A DNA stretch of 43,958 bases from an uncultured Clostridia bacterium (GCA_947593925.1 CANQDU010000013.1:1-43958), one strand, 5' to 3'; numbered from the stretch's first letter, positions 23,739-33,724 are shown. Program-made: numbers and translations. Notes: generated from the sequence alone by a model not told the origin.

Positions 23739-23766
23739 TACGGTCCGCCGCCGGCGGCCGACCGTA
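23739..23766 (-). promoter_or_regulatory. 28-base palindrome in the sepF leader
   Basis: A 7-bp outer arm (23739-23745 with 23760-23766) surrounds GC-rich inner arms with one mismatch pair. It starts about five bases after the expected transcription start. It may stabilise the mRNA or bind a regulator. Confidence 0.5.
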
Positions 23767-23777
23767 CATACACATAT

Positions 23778-23806
23778 ATTATCGTATTTTTTTACTTGAT
23801 TGTCAA
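23778..23806 (-). promoter_or_regulatory. Promoter of the sepF-divIVA-ileS block
   Basis: On the minus strand: TTGACA (23801-23806), 17-base AT-rich spacer, GATAAT (23778-23783). Confidence 0.85.
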
Positions 23807-23820
23807 CAAATAGTTTGCTT

Positions 23821-23880
23821 CGCAAGAAAATATTTCTCGCGCCCCGTGCGTAGGCGGCGCATTCCGTCGGAAAGCGCCGC
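23821..23880 (-). terminator. Tandem hairpins after the HlyD-like gene
   Basis: Directly after the stop codon, 23854-23880 forms a 7-bp plus 4-bp stem. A second hairpin at 23821-23841 has nine pairs including one G-U on the minus strand. No long U tract follows, so termination of the long upstream operon is only likely. Confidence 0.5.
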
Positions 23881-25107
23881 TCACTCTATGACCTTGCCGT
23901 CGTACAGGTTCTTGGAATGCACGATTATCTCGTCGCCGGGGCGTATGGAGCCCGCGTCGGACGCATCGTAGCTCACGATGTAGTAGTTCTCGGTTTCGTA
24001 GGCCGTGGCAATGTCTATTTTCACGAAGTTCGTCTGCATGGCCACAAGAGTGTAGACCCCGGCGTTCCCGTCCTCGTCCACACGGACGGCGGTCTTCGGC
24101 ACGCGCACGCCCTCGTACTCGTGCAGGACGAGCTCCGCCTGCTCACGGCGAAGTCCTATCACCGGAGTGATGTCGGTGGCGCAGGAGAACACGACGGCGC
24201 ACTCGCCGTCCTGCGGCTCGCCTATTTGGTACACGCGGACGCGCACCTCGCCGGTAAATTCGCCGTTGAAGCGCATCGTCACCCAGCTTCCCTCGGTGAG
24301 CTGCTTTGCGTCCGCCTCCTTCATGGCGGAGACGAACCGCCATCCGAAGCTCGTGACGAGCCTTCCGCAGCTTCCCCCGCCGTTCACCCCGGCGGTCTCG
24401 AGCGCGTGGACGTCCGCCGGAGTCATGTCGAGCACCGAGTCAAGGGTGAGCAGCTCCTCATACCCGTCCGCGGAGGAGGAGAAGTACCCGCTCCGCTCGG
24501 CGTATACGGAGGTCTCCGAACCGCTCAGGTTTGCTTCGAGGCGGCTCCGCTCGTCCTTGAGATCCTCGACGGCCTCCTCGAGCATATCCTCGCCGTAGCG
24601 GCCGGAGGAGTAGTCGCGGCGCAGTATGAGCGTTCCGAGCTCGCCGGCGTCCTCGACGGCGGCGTCGAACGCGCCGGTCGAGACTCTGTACGCGAGGTCG
24701 GATATCTTGCTCTCCAGCTCCTCGTTTATTCGGTTGATGTCGCCCACGCCGCTCTCGCCCCTGGCGGTCTCGAGCTCGGCTATCCTCGCGTCGAGCTCGC
24801 TTATGCGCTCTCTTGCGCGCCGGCCCTCAACGCTCGTATAGCTTACTATGAGGCTCTCGCCCTCCGCGACCTTCTCGCCCTCGTTGCGCACGGCGAGCGT
24901 CGCGCCGCCGGAGGCGGCGTAGAGGCGCTTTTCGTTGCGCGCGAACCACCCGTCTATCGCGACGGTGTCCTCCGCCGTGGCAAGGACTGCCTCGGCGGTC
25001 TCAAGCGGGTTTGAGAGCGCGCTGATTATGTACACCGTCATGTACGCCACGACGGCGAGCACTACCACCGCGCTGATTATTTTTGTTGCAAGCTCGGCTT
25101 TCCGCAA
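23881..25107 (-). CDS. HlyD-like membrane-anchored adaptor protein
   Basis: 408 residues. One N-terminal membrane segment (about 9-30), then a biotinyl-lipoyl-like strand region (AASGGATLAVRNEGEKVAEGESL), a coiled-coil hairpin (about 95-205, ARERISELDARIAELETA and later ERSRLEANL), the returning lipoyl half (VYAERSGYFSSS), and a C-terminal beta-barrel domain with VPKTAVRVDEDGNAGVYTL. This is the layout of periplasmic adaptor proteins, here in a Gram-positive setting. No ABC or RND partner gene is nearby. The start is TTG, two bases after the hfq stop, with GGGGAAT upstream. Its neighbour sepF hints at an envelope or division role; that is inference. Confidence 0.82.
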   Translation of the reverse strand: MRKAELATKIISAVVVLAVVAYMTVYIISALSNPLETAEAVLATAEDTVAIDGWFARNEKRLYAASGGATLAVRNEGEKVAEGESLIVSYTSVEGRRARERISELDARIAELETARGESGVGDINRINEELESKISDLAYRVSTGAFDAAVEDAGELGTLILRRDYSSGRYGEDMLEEAVEDLKDERSRLEANLSGSETSVYAERSGYFSSSADGYEELLTLDSVLDMTPADVHALETAGVNGGGSCGRLVTSFGWRFVSAMKEADAKQLTEGSWVTMRFNGEFTGEVRVRVYQIGEPQDGECAVVFSCATDITPVIGLRREQAELVLHEYEGVRVPKTAVRVDEDGNAGVYTLVAMQTNFVKIDIATAYETENYYIVSYDASDAGSIRPGDEIIVHSKNLYDGKVIE

Positions 25108-25109
25108 TC

Positions 25110-25352
25110 TTATTCCCCGTCCTCATCCTCGGCCGCGCCCGCAAAGTTTATCGGCATGGCCGGTATCATCGTGGATATGGCGTGCTTGTAGATGACCTGC
25201 TGCTTGCCGTCCGAGTCTATGACGACGACAAAGCTGTCAAAGCACACGACTCTGCCCTTCATCTGTACCCCGTTCATCAGGAAGATGGTGAGCGGGATGC
25301 GCTGGACGCGCGCCTGATTCAAGAAATAATCCTGCGTGTTCTGCTTCTTCAT
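25110..25352 (-). CDS. hfq: RNA chaperone Hfq
   Basis: 80 residues forming the Sm-like Hfq fold. Sm1 is seen as [30 protein letters not shown] and Sm2 as [14 protein letters not shown], which contains the YKHAIST signature of the RNA-binding proximal site. A short acidic tail (AAEDEDGE) ends the protein. Hfq hexamers bind small RNAs and mRNAs. AAAGG precedes the ATG. It follows miaA by 44 bases, and its stop lies two bases before the TTG of the HlyD-like gene. miaA-hfq adjacency is widespread in bacteria. Confidence 0.96.
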   Translation of the reverse strand: MKKQNTQDYFLNQARVQRIPLTIFLMNGVQMKGRVVCFDSFVVVIDSDGKQQVIYKHAISTMIPAMPINFAGAAEDEDGE

Positions 25353-25396
25353 ACGGGTTTTCCTTTCTCTAATACTGTTCTGCGTTTGTGTGGCTG

Positions 25397-26350
25397 CTAT
25401 TCTTCGCGGCGTTCTACGCCGCTATTATACAGGAAATCTTCTGCAAACGCCGTCGAACGGCGGACTATCGAGGGGAAATCCTCCTCGTCGCGGTAGAACC
25501 ACTTCACCGCCCCGTCCCGGCGGAACCACGTCAGCTGACGCTTCGCGTAGCGCCGCGTCGCGCGCTTCAGCCGTTCGACGCACTCTGGGTATTCCTCCGG
25601 ACGGTCGAGCGCCGGCAGCATCTCCTTGTAGCCTATCGCCTGGAGCGCGGTCGCCGCGCCATCGCGCCGGAGGCGCGCCGCCTCATCCATGAGTCCCGCG
25701 CGGAGCATTTCGTCCACGCGCAGGTTCGTCCTGCGGTACAGCTCCGCCCTGTCGCGGAAGTCAAGACCTATCTTCAGCGCCTCGAAGCGGGGCGGCTGTT
25801 TCCGGGACGCCTCGTCGTGCCCGGAGATGCTCCCGCCCGAAAACGACACCTCGAGCGCGCGGACTATGCGCTTCAAATCGTTGGGATGTATGCGTTCCGC
25901 GGCCTTCGTGTCCCTCGCGCGGAGGAGCCTGTGCAGTCTCTCGGAGCCGTATTTTGTTCCCAAATCATTGAGTCTTTCTCGTATTATATCACAATTTTCC
26001 GCCGTTGAAAAGCCCCGTCCGAGAATTAGTGAATCCATATACAGACCGGTGCCTCCGGCGACTATCGCGGCATGTCCCCGTGAGAGTATCCCCTCTATCG
26101 CCACGGTCGCCTCCGCGACGTAGCGCGCGGCGGAGTAGCTCTCGTCCGTGCCGCAGACGTCTATCATATGGTGCGGGACGCCGCGCATCTCCGCGCGCGT
26201 CGGCTTTGCCGTGCCGATGTCGAGACCGCGGTATATCTGCATCGAGTCGCACCCGACGACCTCGCCGTGAAGCGCGAGCGCGAGCTCGACAGCGAGCGCC
26301 GTCTTGCCGGACGCGGTAGGCCCCAATACGCATATTATCCTATCCGGCAT
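25397..26350 (-). CDS. miaA: tRNA dimethylallyltransferase MiaA
   Basis: 317 residues. The P-loop GPTASGKT is at 10-17; [17 protein letters not shown] and PHHMIDV follow as in all MiaA proteins, and AGGTGLY marks the prenyl-binding region. It adds a dimethylallyl group to A37 of tRNAs that read U-starting codons, giving i6A. MiaB, encoded further upstream in the same run, thiolates that base to ms2i6A. The ATG overlaps the mutL stop by one base (TGATG). Confidence 0.97.
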   Translation of the reverse strand: MPDRIICVLGPTASGKTALAVELALALHGEVVGCDSMQIYRGLDIGTAKPTRAEMRGVPHHMIDVCGTDESYSAARYVAEATVAIEGILSRGHAAIVAGGTGLYMDSLILGRGFSTAENCDIIRERLNDLGTKYGSERLHRLLRARDTKAAERIHPNDLKRIVRALEVSFSGGSISGHDEASRKQPPRFEALKIGLDFRDRAELYRRTNLRVDEMLRAGLMDEAARLRRDGAATALQAIGYKEMLPALDRPEEYPECVERLKRATRRYAKRQLTWFRRDGAVKWFYRDEEDFPSIVRRSTAFAEDFLYNSGVERREE

Positions 26351-28398
26351 CAGACTCTCCTGTTTATCCGCCGCTCGAGCTCGGCGCGCCCGAGCACCGC
26401 CGCGACGGGACGTCCGTGCGGGCAGAACTTCACGTCCCTGTAACCCATGACGTGGCGGACGAGCTCGCGGCGCTCCGCGTCGGAGGTCACGGCGCCCGCC
26501 TTCATCGCCGCCTTGCAGGATATGAGCCGAAGCAGCTCCTCCCTCTGTTCGAGCATGTCCACCTTTCGGTGAGCCGCGAGGTCGTCCGCTATCTGCTCGA
26601 GTGTCCCCTGCGCGTCGTCGCGTTCAAGCTCGCCCGGCAGGGCGCGGACGGCGAAGCTCTCGCCGCCGATGTGCTCCATCTCAAACCCGAGGCCGCGTAT
26701 GAGCGCGATGTTTTCGTTTATCGTCTCCGCCTCCTCACGCGAGAACGTGAGCGCGAGCGGTGAGATTAGGTACTGCACCATCGGCTTCTCCCCCGCCGCG
26801 ACAAGGCGGTCGAATATCATCCTCTCGTGGGCGGCGTGCTTGTCTATGAATACAAGCTCCTCCGCGTCCTCCACGAGTATGTACGTGCCGAACACCTCTC
26901 CGAGTATCCGCCACTCGGGTATGGCCGGTTCCTCGGCGGCACGCGCCGGCGGCGTCCCTACGGACTGCGGCGGCTCGGGCGCGACGTCCCGCGAGCTTTC
27001 CTTCCCCGCGGCGTCCGCCTCCGCGCGACTGTCACTCGGGAACGCGGGCGCGTCTTCCGCGCGTTCCCGCGCGGCTTCCGTTTCGGCGTCGGACGGCGCT
27101 TCCCGAGGCCCATCCACCGTGACCGGGCGGATAAGGTGTACCTCGCCCGCGCCGAAGCTGACGCCTCCGCCGTCCGCGCCGAGGCTCGGACGAGTCGGCG
27201 CGGGGCGCGCCGCTTCGCCGTACGCCGGGCGGAAGCTTTCCTCCGGGACGCGCCGCGCGGGAACGTCCTCCCGCTTCTCCGGCGCGCGGGCGGCGGCGCT
27301 GCCGTGTACCGTTCTGACGAAGCCGGTGCCGAGGCCGAAGGTCTGCTGCTCGCCCGGAGTGTCCGCGTCGAACTTCAGCGCCGCGCGCGAGCCTATCTGC
27401 GAGCGGACGTCGCCCTCGTCTATCGCGGCGCGGACGGCGGTGTAGACCGCGCCGAACACCTCGCGCTCGAACGCGAACTTCACCTCGCTCTTTGCGGGGT
27501 GGACGTTCACATCCACCGCCGCCGGGTTCAGCTCAATGTATATGACGCACGCGGGGAAGCGTCCCTGGACCATGCTGTTACTGTAGCCCTGCTCGAGGGC
27601 GGCGGAGAGCAGGCGCGAGGATATCGGCCTCCCGTTGACGAAAAACTCCTGCTTTGTGCGGTTGCCGCGTCCGAACGCGGGCTTCGATATGAAGCCGGAG
27701 ACCGTGACGCCGTCCTGGCTGTTCTTCACCGGCATGAGACCCGCCGCGAACGTCGCGCCGAGCACGTCGTAGACAGCGGCGGCGGGGTCGCCCGTGCCGC
27801 GCGTCTGGAACTCGGTCTCTCCCTCGCGTATGAAGCGGAACGCTATGTCCGGGTGCGCGAGCGCGGCGGATGAGACCACCGCCGCCACTCTCGACGCCTC
27901 GCTCATGTCCCGCTTTAAGAACTTCATCCGCGCCGGGGTGTTGTAGAATAGCTCCTCGACGATGATGCTCGTCCCCTCCGGGCAGCCGGCGCTCTCTACG
28001 GGGCCGCCCGCGCCGCCCGCTATGCGGTACTCCGCGCCCTCCGCCGCGCCGCGCGTGCGGGTGAGGAGCCTCACCTTCGCGACGGCGGCTATCGACGCAA
28101 GCGCCTCGCCGCGAAAGCCCATAGTCTCTATCTTCTCGAGGTCCCGTGCCTCGCGGACCTTCGAGGTCGCGTGACGCAGGAACGCGGTAGGGATGTCCTC
28201 GGGGAGTATCCCGTCGCCGTCGTCGGTGACGCGGATATAGCGGAGCCCGCCCTGACGTATCTCCACCGCAATGCGCTTCGCGCCCGCGTCCACCGAGTTC
28301 TCGACAAGCTCCTTTACCACCGACGCGGGTCTCTCGACCACCTCGCCCGCGGCTATAAGATCCGCTATGTGCGGCTCCAGCTCATGTATGCGTCCCAT
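26350..28398 (-). CDS. mutL: DNA mismatch repair protein MutL
   Basis: 682 residues. The N-terminal GHKL ATPase has ELVENSVDAGA, DDGDGI and GFRGEALASI. A long, low-complexity Ala/Glu/Pro-rich linker (about 340-490) follows. The C-terminal endonuclease domain has DKHAAHERMIFD, a variant of DQHAx2Ex4E, and near the end CPHGRP, the metal-binding motif. It therefore belongs to the nicking type of MutL found in organisms without MutH. It acts with MutS, encoded 32 bases upstream. miaA follows with a one-base overlap. Confidence 0.96.
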   Translation of the reverse strand: MGRIHELEPHIADLIAAGEVVERPASVVKELVENSVDAGAKRIAVEIRQGGLRYIRVTDDGDGILPEDIPTAFLRHATSKVREARDLEKIETMGFRGEALASIAAVAKVRLLTRTRGAAEGAEYRIAGGAGGPVESAGCPEGTSIIVEELFYNTPARMKFLKRDMSEASRVAAVVSSAALAHPDIAFRFIREGETEFQTRGTGDPAAAVYDVLGATFAAGLMPVKNSQDGVTVSGFISKPAFGRGNRTKQEFFVNGRPISSRLLSAALEQGYSNSMVQGRFPACVIYIELNPAAVDVNVHPAKSEVKFAFEREVFGAVYTAVRAAIDEGDVRSQIGSRAALKFDADTPGEQQTFGLGTGFVRTVHGSAAARAPEKREDVPARRVPEESFRPAYGEAARPAPTRPSLGADGGGVSFGAGEVHLIRPVTVDGPREAPSDAETEAARERAEDAPAFPSDSRAEADAAGKESSRDVAPEPPQSVGTPPARAAEEPAIPEWRILGEVFGTYILVEDAEELVFIDKHAAHERMIFDRLVAAGEKPMVQYLISPLALTFSREEAETINENIALIRGLGFEMEHIGGESFAVRALPGELERDDAQGTLEQIADDLAAHRKVDMLEQREELLRLISCKAAMKAGAVTSDAERRELVRHVMGYRDVKFCPHGRPVAAVLGRAELERRINRRV

Positions 28399-28430
28399 AA
28401 ATCACGCTCCTTTGCGGCGGCGCGCGCCGC

Positions 28431-31040
28431 CTATTCGGTCTCCTTTGCCCGCGAGACGAACTCCGCGAGCTTCTGCCACGCCTCGTAGGGCGAGAGGGCG
28501 TTCGGGTCTATCCTCGCAAGCTCCGCGGAGAGGGCGGACGCCGCGACGCCGCCGAGCGACATCTGTCCGTCGTCCTCTCTGCGCGTCGGCGCTGCGCGGG
28601 ACTCGTCCCTCGCGCCGCTCTCGAGCGAGCCGAGTATCTTCCGCGCCCGCGCTATGAGCTCGTCCGGAAGCCCCGCGAGCTTTGCGACTTCCACGCCGTA
28701 GCTGTCGTCCGCGCCTCCGCGCACTATCTTGCGGAGGAAGATTATGCCGTCGCCGCGCTTCTTTACGGCGATATTATAGTTCTTCACGCCCTCGAGCTCG
28801 TCCTCCATGACGGTGAGCTCGTGGTAGTGCGTGGCAAACATCGTCTTTGCGCCGATGCGCGTGCGGTCGGCGACCCACTCGAGCACCGCGCGGGCTATCG
28901 CCATACCGTCAAATGTGGAGGTCCCGCGCCCTATCTCGTCAAGGATGAGCAGGCTCCGCCGCGTGGCGTTTTTCAGTATCTCCGCCACCTCGCTCATCTC
29001 GACCATGAAGGTCGAGCGCCCGCTCGCGAGGTCGTCCGACGCGCCGATGCGCGTGAACACGCGGTCAACTATGCCTATCTGAGCCTCGCGCGCCGGCACG
29101 AAGCTTCCGGCCTGCGCCATTATGACTATCAGCGCCGCCTGGCGCATGTACGTGCTCTTGCCCGCCATGTTGGGCCCCGTGATTATCGCGACGGTGTTCG
29201 CGCCGCAGTCGAGCTCGAGGTCGTTCGGCACGAACAGTCCGCCGTCCAGCATCTTCTCGACGACCGGGTGCCGCCCGTCCCGAATGACGAGCCTGTCGCC
29301 CATGTCTACCGTGGGGCGGCAGTAGTTCTCCGACTGCGCGGCCGCGGCAAAGCTCGCGAGCGCGTCCGCAGACGCTACGGCGTGCGCCGTCTCCTGCACT
29401 CTCTCGGCCGCGAGCGCTATCCTGTCGCGGAGCTTGCAGAAGAGCTCGTACTCGAGCGCGGAGACGCGCTCGGAGGCCGTCAGTATCTCGCTTTCGAGGT
29501 TTTTCAGTTCCTCGGTTATGTACCGCTCGCGATCCACGAGCGTCTGCTTGCGTATGTAGTCCTCCGGGACCTTCTCCGCCCCGGAGCGCCGCACTTCTAT
29601 GTAGTAGCCGAAGACCTTGTTGTAGCCTATCTTCAGAGTGCGGATGCCCGTTCGCTCGCGCTCGCGCTCCTCTATTGCAAGCGTCTCTCCGCGCCCGCCT
29701 TGGCATATGCGGCGCAGGCGCGCGACCTCCGGCGAGAACTCGTCGCGTATGAGTCCTCCCTCCCGAAGCTGCAGGGGAGGCTCGTCCACAAGCGTCGCCT
29801 CTATGTCGGAGATAAGATCCTCGAGCGGGTCTATCCGCTCGGAGAGCTCGCGCAGGAGCGGACTTTCCGTTTTCGCGAGCATCTCCTTCACCGGCGCGAG
29901 GTGGCGCGCCGAGTCCGCGAGCGCGCGGAGCTCCCGCGCGCCGACCGTCCCGGCGCTTATCCGCGTCATCACGCGCTCGAGGTCGCAGATGCTTTTCAGC
30001 TCCTCCGCAAGCGCGTCCCGAAGCGGCGCGGCCGCGACTAGCTCGCCCACCGCCTCGTGGCGGCGGGTTATCCGCGCGACGTCCACAAGCGGCCGCTCGA
30101 TCCACGAGCGGAGGAGCCGCGCGCCCATCGCGGTCTTTGTCCTGTCTAGGACGTGCAGGAGGCTCCCGTGCTTCTCGCCCGTCCGCATGGACGCCGTGAG
30201 CTCGAGATTTCGCCGCGCGGTCTGGTCGAGCTCCATGAAGCTCCTCGACCTGTAGCACTCGAGGCGGCGGATGTGCGACGCCGTACTCTTCTGCGTGAGA
30301 TAGATGTAGTGCAGGAGCGACCCGACCGCCTCCGGCGCGGGGGTGTTCTCTATCGTGCCGGCGCCATCGCCGAACTTCTCGCGGCAGGCGCGCTCGGCGG
30401 CGTCCCTGTCCGCCTGGGAGACGGTGACGAGCGCCCTGTCAAAGCGCTCTATCCAGCGCTTCACCCTCGGAAGCTCCCCGTCGTCTCTGAGGATAAGCTC
30501 GCGCGGGTCGTAGCGCGAGATCTCGTTCTGCACCGATATGCCGAGCTCGTCAAGCGAGTCCGAGGAAAGAGACGTGGCGTAGAACTCGCCCGTCGAGAAG
30601 TCGCAGAACGCGAGCCCCGCCGTGCACTTCGCCCTGTTCAGCGCCACCGCGCCGATGAAGTTGTTCCGCGCGTCGTCAAGGGCTCCCGCCATCGTCGCGG
30701 TGCCGGGCGTGACCGTCCTCAGCACCTCGCGCTCGACGAGACCCTTCGCGAGCTTCGGATCCTCCATCTGCTCGCATATCGCGACCTTGTAGCCCTTGGT
30801 TATAAGGCGCGCTATGTATCCGTCCACCGAGTGCGCCGGAACGCCGCACATCGGCACCTGAAGCTCCTTCGGCGCGTTCCTGTCGCGCGTGGTGAGCATG
30901 AGGTCGAGTTCCTTTGCCGCGGTCTTGGCGTCCTCGTCGAACATCTCGTAGAAGTCGCCGAGCCGGAAGAACAGGAGGCTGTCCGGGTACTGCGCCTTCA
31001 TCGCGGCGTACTGCTTCATCATCGGGGTATCTACCGGCAT
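28431..31040 (-). CDS. mutS: DNA mismatch repair protein MutS
   Basis: 869 residues. The mismatch-reading motif is FRLGDFYEMF near residue 26-35 (Phe-x-Glu). Connector, lever and clamp domains follow. The ATPase domain has Walker A GPNMAGKST, Walker B LLILDEIGRGTSTFDG, and the helix-turn-helix end. The C-terminal tail (SPYEAWQKLAEF) resembles the tetramerisation or beta-clamp region. It recognises mispairs and recruits MutL, the next gene. The ATG is 18 bases after the miaB stop. Confidence 0.97.
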   Translation of the reverse strand: MPVDTPMMKQYAAMKAQYPDSLLFFRLGDFYEMFDEDAKTAAKELDLMLTTRDRNAPKELQVPMCGVPAHSVDGYIARLITKGYKVAICEQMEDPKLAKGLVEREVLRTVTPGTATMAGALDDARNNFIGAVALNRAKCTAGLAFCDFSTGEFYATSLSSDSLDELGISVQNEISRYDPRELILRDDGELPRVKRWIERFDRALVTVSQADRDAAERACREKFGDGAGTIENTPAPEAVGSLLHYIYLTQKSTASHIRRLECYRSRSFMELDQTARRNLELTASMRTGEKHGSLLHVLDRTKTAMGARLLRSWIERPLVDVARITRRHEAVGELVAAAPLRDALAEELKSICDLERVMTRISAGTVGARELRALADSARHLAPVKEMLAKTESPLLRELSERIDPLEDLISDIEATLVDEPPLQLREGGLIRDEFSPEVARLRRICQGGRGETLAIEERERERTGIRTLKIGYNKVFGYYIEVRRSGAEKVPEDYIRKQTLVDRERYITEELKNLESEILTASERVSALEYELFCKLRDRIALAAERVQETAHAVASADALASFAAAAQSENYCRPTVDMGDRLVIRDGRHPVVEKMLDGGLFVPNDLELDCGANTVAIITGPNMAGKSTYMRQAALIVIMAQAGSFVPAREAQIGIVDRVFTRIGASDDLASGRSTFMVEMSEVAEILKNATRRSLLILDEIGRGTSTFDGMAIARAVLEWVADRTRIGAKTMFATHYHELTVMEDELEGVKNYNIAVKKRGDGIIFLRKIVRGGADDSYGVEVAKLAGLPDELIARARKILGSLESGARDESRAAPTRREDDGQMSLGGVAASALSAELARIDPNALSPYEAWQKLAEFVSRAKETE

Positions 31041-31058
31041 ACCGTCACCTCCCTCCGT

Positions 31059-32444
31059 TTATGCGAGCTCTGCCGAAAGCGAGAAGGTGCTTACTCCCGT
31101 CACCTTCACCGTATGCCACCCGCCTATAAGCTCCGTCGAGCCCTTGAGGCTTACGAGCCGCCCGTCCTGCGTGCGGGCGGTGAGGTTGAGTTCGCCCGTG
31201 CGGCTCTCGCCGTCTATGTGTACGCGCATCGTCCGTCCGACGAGCGGCGCGCGATCCTCGAGCGTGATCGAGTCCTGAAGGGCGTTCAGTCTGCGGAAGC
31301 GTTCTACCTTCTCCGCGTGGGTCACGGGGTCGGGCATCTCGGCGGCGGGGGTTCCGGAGCGCTTGGAGTAGATAAACGTAAAGAGCGAATCGTACCGGAC
31401 GCGGCGGACAAGGTCGAGCGTCCGCTCGAAGTCCTCCTCGCTCTCGTCCGGGAAGCCGATTATGATGTCGCTTGTGAATATCACGCCGGGTATCTTCTCC
31501 CGCGCGTAGTCAATGAGCGAAATATAGTGCTCCGCCGTGTAGCGGCGGTTCATGCGGCGCAGTATCTCGTCCGAGCCGGACTGAACCGGCAGGTGTATGT
31601 GCCGCTCCACCTTCGGGTGGGAGGCTATGACGTCGATGAGCTCGCGCGAGCAATCCTTGGGGTGACTCGTCATAAAGCGGAGCACGAAGTCCCCCTCGAG
31701 CTCGGCGCAGGCGGCGAGCAGTTCCGCGAAGCTCTTCCCGCCGCCGGAGTAGCTGTTGACGTTCTGCCCGAGGAGCATGATGTCGTGGCAGCCGCTCTCC
31801 GCGAGCTCGCGCACCTCACGTATGACGTCCTCGGGAAGGCGGCTCCGCTCGCGCCCGCGCACATACGGGACGATGCAGTAGGAGCAGAAGTTGTTGCAGC
31901 CGTACATTATCGAGACGTGCGCCTTGTACGGCGACGTCCTCACGACCGGCAGCTCCTCCGCTATGCGGCTGTCCGGCTCGCCGTCCTCGATTATCCTCCC
32001 GCCGTCCTCGTAGAGGCGGAGCAGAGTCTCCGGCAGGCGCCAGAAGGATGTGGTGTCGAGCAGAGCATCGACGTGGCGGTAGCTCCGCCTCACCTTCTCG
32101 CGCACGGTCTCCTCGCCCGCCATACATCCGGCGAGGATTATCTTCATGTTCGGATTTTCCTTCTTTGTGTGGGTCATGTGGCCGATGTTGCCGAAGACCC
32201 GCTGCTCGGCGTGCTCGCGCACGGCGCAGGAGTTTATGACGACAACGTCGGCGTGCTCGTCCGAGACGAGTATGTACCCCATGTCGCGGAGCATACCGCG
32301 CATCCGCTCGCTGTCCGCCTCGTTCTGCTGACAGCCGTAGGTATCGACCCACGCGGTCTCACCCGCGTGGACGGCGCGGACGCGCTCCGCGCACTCGCGC
32401 TGGTATTCCAGTTCCTTTTCGCTTACAAATGCTCTTCTTTCCAC
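31059..32444 (-). CDS. miaB: tRNA-2-methylthio-N6-dimethylallyladenosine synthase MiaB
   Basis: 461 residues. The N-terminal MTTase domain has three iron-sulfur cysteines (in TYGCQQNEADS, NSCAVREHA and LAGCMAGEE). The radical SAM domain has CNNFCSYCIVPYVRGRE. A C-terminal TRAM domain ends the protein. It turns i6A37, made by MiaA, into ms2i6A37 using two iron-sulfur clusters and SAM. The start is GTG, preceded by a weak GGGTGA, 20 bases after the cinA stop. Confidence 0.96.
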   Translation of the reverse strand: MERRAFVSEKELEYQRECAERVRAVHAGETAWVDTYGCQQNEADSERMRGMLRDMGYILVSDEHADVVVINSCAVREHAEQRVFGNIGHMTHTKKENPNMKIILAGCMAGEETVREKVRRSYRHVDALLDTTSFWRLPETLLRLYEDGGRIIEDGEPDSRIAEELPVVRTSPYKAHVSIMYGCNNFCSYCIVPYVRGRERSRLPEDVIREVRELAESGCHDIMLLGQNVNSYSGGGKSFAELLAACAELEGDFVLRFMTSHPKDCSRELIDVIASHPKVERHIHLPVQSGSDEILRRMNRRYTAEHYISLIDYAREKIPGVIFTSDIIIGFPDESEEDFERTLDLVRRVRYDSLFTFIYSKRSGTPAAEMPDPVTHAEKVERFRRLNALQDSITLEDRAPLVGRTMRVHIDGESRTGELNLTARTQDGRLVSLKGSTELIGGWHTVKVTGVSTFSLSAELA

Positions 32445-32464
32445 TTCAGTTCACCCGGATAATG

Positions 32465-33724
32465 TTACTTTTCAAGCTTGAGGCCGAGCAGCGCGCGGCG
32501 CAGCATGTCGAGCGCCGTCGTCGCGGCGTTCGAGCGGACTCGCTCGCGCCCTCCGGCGCGGCCGAAGGTACACTCGCGCACGACCTCGACGCCGTCTCCC
32601 GCGACGGCGATGTACACGAGCCCCATCGGCTTCGACTCGCTCTCGGACGGTCCCGCGACGCCGGTGAGCGCGACGGCGAAGTCCGCCCCCGTCCTCTCCC
32701 GCGCGCCGCGCGCCATCTCCGCCGCGGTCTCGCGCGAGACCGCGCCGAACCTCGCAAGCGTCTCCTCCTTCACGCCGAGGAGCCGCGTCTTCATCTCGTT
32801 CGAGTAGCAGACGGCGCCGCCGAGGTATACCCTGCTCGCGCCGGGTACGGAGGTTATCCGCTCGCCGACGAGTCCGCCGGTGCAGCTCTCCGCCGTCGCT
32901 ATCGTCTTGCCCTTCTCGGCGAACAGTTCGACGACGCGCGCTTCGAGACTCTCGGCGTCCACGCCGTAGACCACGTCCCCGAGGCGGCTGCACATGTCCC
33001 GAACGACCGGCTCGGTCATGGCAAACGCTTCTTCCTTCGTCGCAGCCTTCGCCGTCACGCGGAGCAGGCACTCGCCGACCTTCGCGTAGGGCGCGACGGT
33101 CGGGTTTGTCATCTTCTCTATTATCGGACGGAGCATCGCCTCCATCGGCGCCTCCCCGAGGCCGACGACGCGTATCGTGCGGCTCACGAGGCACGCGTCG
33201 CTCTTCGACGCGAGCCACGGCATGGCGCACTCGCGCCACATCGGGAAGCACTCGCTCGGCGGTCCGGGGAGCATGATGACGCTCTTCCCGTCCTCCGTGT
33301 CAAACGCGACGCCGGGCGCGGTGCCCCACTCGTTTGTGAAGACGGTGCATCCCTCCGGCAGCATCGCCTGCGAGTAGTTGTTTTCGGTGAGCGTTATCCC
33401 GCGGCGGCTGAAGTAGGTCTCAAGCCGCCTCACCGTCTCCTCGTGGCGGACGAGCCGCCGCCCGTAGCACTGTGAGACGGTCTCCTTCGTTATATCGTCG
33501 TAAGTCGGCCCGAGGCCGCCGGTGGTGATAAGCAGGTCGGCGCGGCTCTTTGCAAGCTCGACCGAGCGGCGTATCCGCTCGGGATTGTCGCCCACGACCG
33601 ACGTGTAGTAGAGGTTTATCCCGAGCTCGCTGAGTCCCTCGCTTATCACCTGCGCGTCGGTATTTATTATGTCGCCGAGCAGCAGCTCGGTGCCTATCGA
33701 AAGTATTTCCGCGGTTATTGACAT
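32465..33724 (-). CDS. cinA: CinA (competence/damage-inducible protein; NMN deamidase type)
   Basis: 419 residues. The N-terminal MoCF-like domain (SIGTELLLGDIINTDAQ, TTGGLGPTYDDITKE) acts as an ADP-ribose-type pyrophosphatase in studied members. The C-terminal CinA domain (about 255-415, with TAESCTGGLVGERIT and VALTGVAGPSE) is the nicotinamide mononucleotide deamidase. It recycles pyridine nucleotides; in streptococci it is linked to RecA and competence. Here recA is absent. It is part of the long minus-strand run, 13 bases after thiI. Confidence 0.94.
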   Translation of the reverse strand: MSITAEILSIGTELLLGDIINTDAQVISEGLSELGINLYYTSVVGDNPERIRRSVELAKSRADLLITTGGLGPTYDDITKETVSQCYGRRLVRHEETVRRLETYFSRRGITLTENNYSQAMLPEGCTVFTNEWGTAPGVAFDTEDGKSVIMLPGPPSECFPMWRECAMPWLASKSDACLVSRTIRVVGLGEAPMEAMLRPIIEKMTNPTVAPYAKVGECLLRVTAKAATKEEAFAMTEPVVRDMCSRLGDVVYGVDAESLEARVVELFAEKGKTIATAESCTGGLVGERITSVPGASRVYLGGAVCYSNEMKTRLLGVKEETLARFGAVSRETAAEMARGARERTGADFAVALTGVAGPSESESKPMGLVYIAVAGDGVEVVRECTFGRAGGRERVRSNAATTALDMLRRALLGLKLEK

